Shown here: piece by piece, positions 7,540 through 12,061 of the stretch
Position numbering within the stretch: the first letter of the stretch is position 1
Layout of the letters: the number at the start of each line of letters is the position of its first letter
Origin: Euperipatoides rowelli
Lineage: Eukaryota > Onychophora > Udeonychophora > Euonychophora > Peripatopsidae
DNA length: 12,061 nucleotides
Strand: one strand, 5' to 3'
Assembly (NCBI GenBank): GCA_003024985.2
Contig: PXIH01S0045876.1
The notes under the pieces: generated by a model
The model's input: the letters and a program-made list of their open reading frames with translations, nothing else
The model's database searches: none
What the model was told of the DNA's origin: nothing
Made by a program: the position numbers and the translations under genes

Positions 7540-7552
7540 AATGAATGATTAG

Positions 7553-8272
7553 TATGCATGCACACTAGATCGCATGCATGCACACTTTATAACATGCATG
7601 CACACTTGATCGCATGCATGTACACTTGATTGCAGGCATGCACACTTAATCAGCATGCATGGACCTTTGATCGCATGAATACACAACTTGATCGCATGCA
7701 TGTACACTTGATCGCATGCATGTACACTTGATCGCATGCATGTACACTTGATTGCATGCATGTAAACTTGATTGCATGCATGCACACTTAATCAGCATGC
7801 ATGGACCTTTGATCGCATGAATACACAACTTGATCGCATGCATGCACACTTGATCGCATGCATGCACACTTGATCGCACGCATGCACACTTGATTGCATG
7901 CATGCACACTTGATCGCATGCATGCACACTNGCATGCACACTTGATTGCATGCATGCACACTTGATCGCATGCATGCACACTTAATCAGCATGCATGCAC
8001 CCTTGATCTCATGAATGCACAACTTGATGGCATTATGCACACTTGATCTCATGCATGCACACTCGATCACATGCATGCACACTTGATCGCATGCATGCAC
8101 ACTTGATCGCATGCATGCACACTTAATCAGCATGTATGCACCCTTGATCGCATGAATACACAACTTGAATGCATGCATGAACACTTTATCACATGCATGC
8201 ACACTTGATCGCATGTATGCACACTTGATCGCTGCATGTACACTTAATCAGCATGCATGCACACATGATCGC
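7553..8272 (+). repeat. 20-bp minisatellite with higher-order structure
   Basis: The basic unit is ACTTGATCGCATGCATGCAC (20 bp). A marker pair of 21-bp variants (ACTTAATCAGCATGCATG.. then CTTTGATCGCATGAATACACA or a close variant) recurs at 7644, 7786, 7980 and 8121, with a last marker at 8242, giving periods of 142, 194, 141 and 121 bp. These sums fit 21+21 plus a variable number of 19-20 bp units. A single N at 7931 interrupts one unit (12 bp remain), so array length here is unreliable. GCATGCATGCACAC in each unit is strictly alternating purine-pyrimidine. All minus-strand frames are largely open through the array, an artefact of the unit sequence. Confidence 0.95.
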
Positions 8273-8548
8273 CGTTCCAGGATAGTTACACTATGAAAAT
8301 AATTTATCATTGCAGAAATGTACTTTTTATTTGAACTAAGATATTTTCATGTGAGCAAAGATAATAAGAGGAAAGAAAACTTTAAATTATCAAGATATAA
8401 CAACAAATATTTAAAAAACAAAATATTCAGCTAATAAATTATATCAAAAATAGTATGCTGGAACTTTCCATTAATAGTAGGCTTGTATTTTTAATTATTT
8501 AATAAATGGAAAATTAGAATCCTTATATGAGTAGATAAATGAACTTAC
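8273..8548. other. AT-rich sequence, presumed intron
   Basis: No repeat or coding signal is seen. If the minus-strand signal-peptide exon is real, this is the start of its downstream intron. Confidence 0.4.
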
Positions 8549-8641
8549 ATTGTCTTCTGTCCACAGCAGTTGTTTCTGTTATTAAGCATATGCTAATTAG
8601 AGCTAACAATGCAAAGGTTGCCATAGATAGATTTTTTTCAC
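8549..8641 (-). CDS. Candidate first coding exon: signal peptide of a secreted protein
   Basis: On the minus strand an ATG at 8624-8622 opens a 25-codon segment starting MATFALLALISICL and continuing ITETTA, VDRRQ. This is a textbook signal peptide: short N-terminus, a hydrophobic core of about 12 residues, and a T-T-A site for signal peptidase at about residue 20. The last codon is followed after one base by a consensus donor (CAAT|GTAAGT, intron from 8548), giving the phase-1 junction very common after signal-peptide exons. An AG acceptor (TATTTTAG at 8642-8649) could precede 17 nt of 5' leader, with a poor pyrimidine tract. Downstream exons were not identified with confidence. The product would be a small secreted protein or an exported precursor; the family is unknown. 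Confidence 0.5.
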
Positions 8642-9038
8642 CTAAAATATTAATACAAAATTAATTAATATTTTTCAACTAGATATTAAATTTCTAATTT
8701 AAATATTTAATTCTGAAATTTCCAAGAGAACCAGTTATTAAAGTTATTAATATTTGTAAATGGGACTTAGACCATCATAATATACGGGTGTAAATAAAAA
8801 GATCTTTTACAACTGTGATTGAATGGAGAAAATTTGTTATACAATTCACAATTACGATATATCGGAAGAATAAGATGGAGTATAATTTAAAGTTTTTCCT
8901 GGTATATTGAAATTGCCAACATGTGCACCATTAGTTACGCATAAATGTCTAGGCGATATTCTACTCTTGCCATGTATGGCACATCATTTCGACGTTGTGT
9001 TCAGCAAATGCAGTGATTAATCACCTTTCAAATCTTCT
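8642..9038. other. AT-rich gap between two divergent exon candidates
   Basis: No motif stands out. It lies between a minus-strand exon (8549-8641) and a plus-strand exon candidate (9039-9112), so it could hold divergent promoters or only introns. Confidence 0.35.
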
Positions 9039-9112
9039 ATGTCAGTTACCAGAGAGTTGAAGATACAATCATTAACAAAAACCCCACAAAAAATTACAGG
9101 GCTTTATGACAG
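9039..9112 (+). CDS. Possible initiating exon with consensus donor
   Basis: The ATG at 9039 begins 24 codons plus two bases (MSVTRELKIQSLTKTPQ, then KITGLYD) ending in GACAG|GTGAGT, a perfect CAG|GTGAGT donor (intron from 9113, phase 2). The frame is closed upstream by a TAA near 9018. The peptide is basic and hydrophilic, with no known domain. Evidence is only one donor plus a short frame, so a chance match is quite possible. No compatible acceptor was found; the one at 11118 gives a stop. Confidence 0.25.
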
Positions 9113-9379
9113 GTGAGTGATTAAGCAAGACTTGAATATTTGCCACCAGGTGACACCACTTAATACATGACCAGGAATGCCATCATAATCATCATTGAGT
9201 GCGTTCTCCAAAGCAAAGGTTCACATTCATGGATCGTCAGAGATTTAGTTTTAATACAGAGAATTGCCTGGTGTCAGAACAGCATTTATAAACCTTTTGA
9301 ATACATCTATTAAATGACACCCAACCATAACTTCTGTTGAATTGTTAATAATATTTGAAATTGTAGAGGTATTTTGCCA

Positions 9380-10018
9380 ATGAAAAAAACAAGAGCAATT
9401 CAAGATTCCAAAACACCAAAAAATATGGAGGAACTTTAAACGTTTTTAGGATTATTCAATTACTATATAAAATTTATATTAAAAAAAAAAACTCTTCAAA
9501 TTTGTTAAAACCATTGCATGTACTATTAAAACAAGATCATAAGTGGGAATAAACTGAAGAGTGTGCTGAAACTGTTAAAAAATGTAAAAATCTTCGGACA
9601 TCTCAAAAAGTTTTATTTCATTATGATGAAAGCAAGTCAATGTTGTTGGAATGTGATGCTTCACGCATTGGGCAATATTATCACATACATTGGAAGATGG
9701 CAGCAACAAACCCATAGGTTATGTTTCCAGAGCACTATCAAAAGCAGAAAAAAATTATTTGCAGATAGAGAGAGGGGCATTGCAATAATCTTTGGCATAA
9801 AGAAATATGAACAGTACTTATATGGGAGAAAATTTATCATTGTGACTGATCATAAACCATTATTCTCAATATTCAACACAACTAGTTCTACTCCAGTATT
9901 GGCCGCAGCAAGGTTGCAGAGATGGTCGTTGTTACTTTCTGCTCATCAATATGAAATTCAATGCAGACAGGGTCAAATGTATGTGAAGGTAGATACATTG
10001 TCAAGATGCCAATAAAAG
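9380..10018 (+). pseudogene. Ty3/gypsy pol remnant: end of reverse transcriptase and RNase H
   Basis: Degenerate coding sequence in three frames. It starts with the RT thumb/connection region (TPKNMEEL, stop at 9437-9439, TFLGLFNYYIKFI at about 9440-9478). After an A-tract break come LLKPLHVLLKQDHKW, a stop (9550-9552) and LLECDAS with the first RNase H aspartate (9655-9657). A frame change leads to KPIGYVSRALSKAEKNY and IERGA with the glutamate (9768-9770). A further change enters the longest intact run (GIKKYEQYLYGRKF, VTDHKPL with the second aspartate at 9848-9850, LAAARLQRWSLLLSAHQYEI, LSRC) to TAA 10013-10015. The catalytic D-E-D residues all survive, but no continuous product exists. 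The palm YxDD motif, protease and gag are missing upstream, so this is a truncated relic. Confidence 0.9.
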
Positions 10019-10169
10019 AACAATAGCAAGAAAAAAATAAAATAAAATATCCCATATAAAAGACAGAACAGTATCTGCTTGTGATATAAAAAGAGAAAAG
10101 GAGAAGGTCAAAATATTGTGTGCTGTTATGAATAACGTTAAATATGGAAGGAAGTGCGAGGGTAACCTA

Positions 10170-10840
10170 AAAATTCAACCATATTACAGTAGGAGAGACC
10201 AGTTGTCGATAAACTAAGGGTGCAACATATATGGGGGTTGCAGGTAGTAATACAAAAAAATTATAGGAAGTACATATTAGAAATATTACATAACACACCC
10301 AGGGATCATGGGGATGAAAGCAGTGCAAGATCGTATCTGTAGTGGCATGGAATTGATGCAGAAATAGAACAACTAGCAAGAAACTGCACATCATGTTTAT
10401 AACTAATGAATATGCCAATCTAACCCTATGCATTCATGAATTTGGCCCACCTTTGGAAAGAATACATCTAGATTATGCACAAAAGGGCCAAAGTTATTAC
10501 AAGCTAATGGTCCAGCTCATTCAAAATAGATAGTGGTGGAAAGAATGGAAAATATTACTACACAGAATACAATTAGTAAATTGAAGGATATGGTTGTTCA
10601 TTATGAATTACTGAAAGAGTTATTGTCAGATAATGGCCCTCAACTAATATCTCAGGAATTAAATGACTTTTTAGCCAGCAATGAGATAAGACACACAATG
10701 ATCCCAACATATACTCCAAAAGCAAATGGTGTCGTGGAAAGTTGTGTACAGCACTTTAAAAATTCATTAGCAAAAATGGATGTTGATGAACATGTTAGCA
10801 CAGATCTAGGTCATAAAATAGCATGTTTGTTTTTTGTTTT
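10170..10840 (+). pseudogene. Ty3/gypsy integrase remnant
   Basis: It follows the RNase H remnant in the normal pol order. Visible parts in sequence: YYSRRDQLS (about 10182), then HPGIMGMKA with a zinc-binding His (10296-10298), WHGIDAEIEQLARNCTSC with the CxxC of the HHCC domain (10385-10396), HLDYA with the first catalytic Asp (10471-10473), LSDNGPQL with the second Asp (10629-10631), and YTPKANGVVE with the Glu (10737-10739). Exactly 35 residues separate the second Asp and the Glu, the DD35E spacing. Several stops (for example around 10210-10250 and 10397-10420) and at least three frame changes make it inactive. Similarity fades after about 10835; a chromodomain and LTRs were not found. 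Confidence 0.88.
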
Positions 10841-11404
10841 TTTTAGGAAAAATAAACTTTTATTCAAAGCCACAATGTACACTATGACATTATAAAATAT
10901 CATGTTTTTTTTTACAAGAAAAGGTTATCATTAATACATTACAACATTGAATATAGGGTAAGCATAGAACAAATGATCAAAAAAATGTGATATGACAAAT
11001 TGCATGGTGCACAAAAAATATTGAGCTTGGAACAATGATGCTTTATAGTGTATACCCATTTTGCTAAGAAATAAGACAAAAATGTATATTTTTCTTTTGA
11101 TAAGCTTTTTTTTTTCAGGGATTTCAGGGGGAAGGGGAGTTAACACAACCCTCCAGTGTACACCCTTGTAAGAGTTATATGTTTTTATTTGTTTGTTTTT
11201 TTTTTTTTGTTGAATCGGATTTTACCCTTCTAATATATTTTAATTAGAAAAGGTCAAGGTTAATACAACATTAAAATTAAATTTTATACAATTACAATTA
11301 AGATTAAATATTTATACTTCTTGAAAATAAAAATACTTTCAAAGTTTAATTTTCTTTCTAAACTTATACCATAACAAAAGTGTTAAAATATTTATTCCCT
11401 CTTC
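10841..11404. other. AT-rich sequence with T tracts
   Basis: No gene is accepted. Two related stretches, AGAAAAGGTTATCATTAATA.. (from 10917) and AGAAAAGGTCAAGGTTAATA.. (from 11246), each near a T run, hint at a diverged repeat. A GC-richer island at 11119-11167 sits between a T10CAG acceptor-like site and GTAAGAG but has no usable frame with its neighbours. Confidence 0.4.
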
Positions 11405-11893
11405 TTCATTTTCTTAAATTTGTAAACCTTTATTGGTTACAGAATATTTACGACTTTTCCATTTTAACGAGCTATAAAAAAATTAAATAAAATCAATTAA
11501 CACAATATATAATAACAGAAATAAATTTTGAATTAAAAGTTCAAACTTTGTAATATTTGTCTTGAAGAACAATGTAAAACCAAGAAATTATGTCCATTAT
11601 AGGGCCTATTGTTCAGTATTATTTTCTTCAAGAACAAGATGAAACATATACAGTTTACTATTGTATACCAGGACTTAATCCTCATTAATAATTCCAAATA
11701 TATAAGAGCCGTAAACAGAGCAGTAGACTTCCTTCCTTAATTTATGCATCTTGTAGGAACAAGTTATAAAGATTGTTATTCATAAGAAATGATCAACAGT
11801 TTTCATTCACAAAGAAGAAAAAATATTAATAAAAACATTTCAAACTAATTAAGTTATAATAGACAAGATTAATATTTAAAAAATAACACATTA
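11405..11893 (-). other. Presumed 3' UTR of the right-edge gene
   Basis: No open frame of note. It contains a near-palindromic TTCTTGAAGAAC-type motif twice (about 11560 and 11627). It is interpreted as 3' UTR only because it lies between the cysteine-rich frame and the AATAAA. Confidence 0.3.
11429..11434 (-). terminator. Polyadenylation signal AATAAA (minus strand)
   Basis: TTTATT on the plus strand reads AATAAA on the minus strand, within CCAATAAAGG, about 460 bases after the stop of the right-edge exon. Cleavage would fall near 11405-11415. The hexamer is frequent in AT-rich DNA, so the assignment depends on the exon being real. Confidence 0.35.
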
Positions 11894-12061
11894 TTAGAGA
11901 CCGGAGTATACTGTAGCCACACAGGCAGGAATCTGTGCAAAGCAGAAGCAAATATATCTGTTTTTACACAGCGAACATTGCTTAGAAGTATAAATAAGTC
12001 CACTCCCAGTTACCAACCAATTATTGAAGGTAGATTTTTCCTTACACATATATATATATAT
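11894..12061 (-). CDS. Cysteine-rich 3' terminal coding region, open at the window edge
   Basis: On the minus strand a frame is open from the window edge to TAA at 11896-11894. From the internal ATG (12049-12047) it spans 51 codons; the stretch includes GSGLIYTSKQCSLCKNRYIC, then FCFAQIPACVATVYSGL. Cysteines fall at residues 2, 25, 28, 34, 36 and 43 (C-x2-C-x5-C-x-C-x6-C), too many for random AT-rich sequence and typical of secreted disulfide-rich peptides or small zinc-binding modules. No signal peptide is visible, so either an upstream exon lies outside the window or the frame is fortuitous. A strong acceptor (CTTCTGCTTTGCACAG, ending at 11933) lies within the frame; if used, only the last part is exonic and another frame could apply. 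About 480 bases of AT-rich 3' UTR and an AATAAA follow. Confidence 0.35.
   Translation of the reverse strand: MYIYMCKEKSTFNNWLVTGSGLIYTSKQCSLCKNRYICFCFAQIPACVATVYSGL
12048..12061. repeat. AT dinucleotide microsatellite at window edge
   Basis: (TA)n begins here and runs out of the window; total length is unknown. Confidence 0.8.

Noticed and set aside
7549-8214. Long minus-strand open frames of repeated Met-His-Ala-Cys type sequence
   Set aside because: They are translations of the 20-bp minisatellite; the unit lacks stops in all three minus frames, and 19-21 bp units shift the frame. No promoter or conserved start.
7553-8272. CRISPR array
   Set aside because: Units are contiguous 20-mers without unique spacers and the context is eukaryotic.
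10167-10433. 88-codon minus-strand frame
   Set aside because: Antisense shadow of the gypsy integrase remnant.
11119-11167. GC-rich 49-bp island between T10CAG and GTAAGAG, as an internal exon
   Set aside because: Joined to the 9039-9112 exon in the required phase it gives an early TAA; no other partner was found.

Overview
The window is AT-rich eukaryotic DNA without any complete, intact gene. Clues to an animal source are split coding fragments with GT/AG splice signals, degenerate Ty3/gypsy retrotransposon sequence, a piggyBac-type TTAA-flanked element, a dimeric poly(A) retroposon and a near-perfect CTCF-type motif. Base composition and repeat density fit an invertebrate, but the species cannot be fixed from the sequence.

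Layout. 1-1375 is AT-rich and almost featureless. About 1376-3625 is a large inverted-repeat cassette. Its arms and an added tandem block are built from ETS-like (ACTTCCGG), YY1-like (AAGATGGC) and CCCATAATGCA blocks. Its GC-richer centre carries a promoter-like region and a small two-exon gene with one frameshift and one stop. 3878-3993 is a ~42 bp tandem repeat, and 4205-4384 a possible 3' exon. 4485-4832 and 6612-7148 are two copies of one element family; the second is bounded by TTAA and CCCTTCC ends like piggyBac. 5152-5818 is a dimeric SINE-like retroposon with 16 bp target-site duplications, a poly(A) tail and a hairpin supported by compensatory changes between its two units. 7515-7539 is a G4-capable C tract, followed at 7553-8272 by a 20 bp minisatellite with higher-order periods and an assembly gap (N at 7931).

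The right third holds three host-gene candidates: a signal-peptide exon on the minus strand (8549-8641), a possible initiating exon on the plus strand (9039-9112), and a cysteine-rich 3' exon on the minus strand at the right edge (11894-12061) followed by a plausible 3' UTR and AATAAA. Between them lies a dead Ty3/gypsy pol fragment (9380-10840) with RNase H and integrase motifs scattered over all three frames.

How the parts relate: mostly this is gene-poor sequence filled by transposons of several classes, with peptide-gene exons at its edges. The least familiar object is the inverted-repeat cassette, which combines promoter-type motif arrays in both arms with a private, possibly spliced gene.
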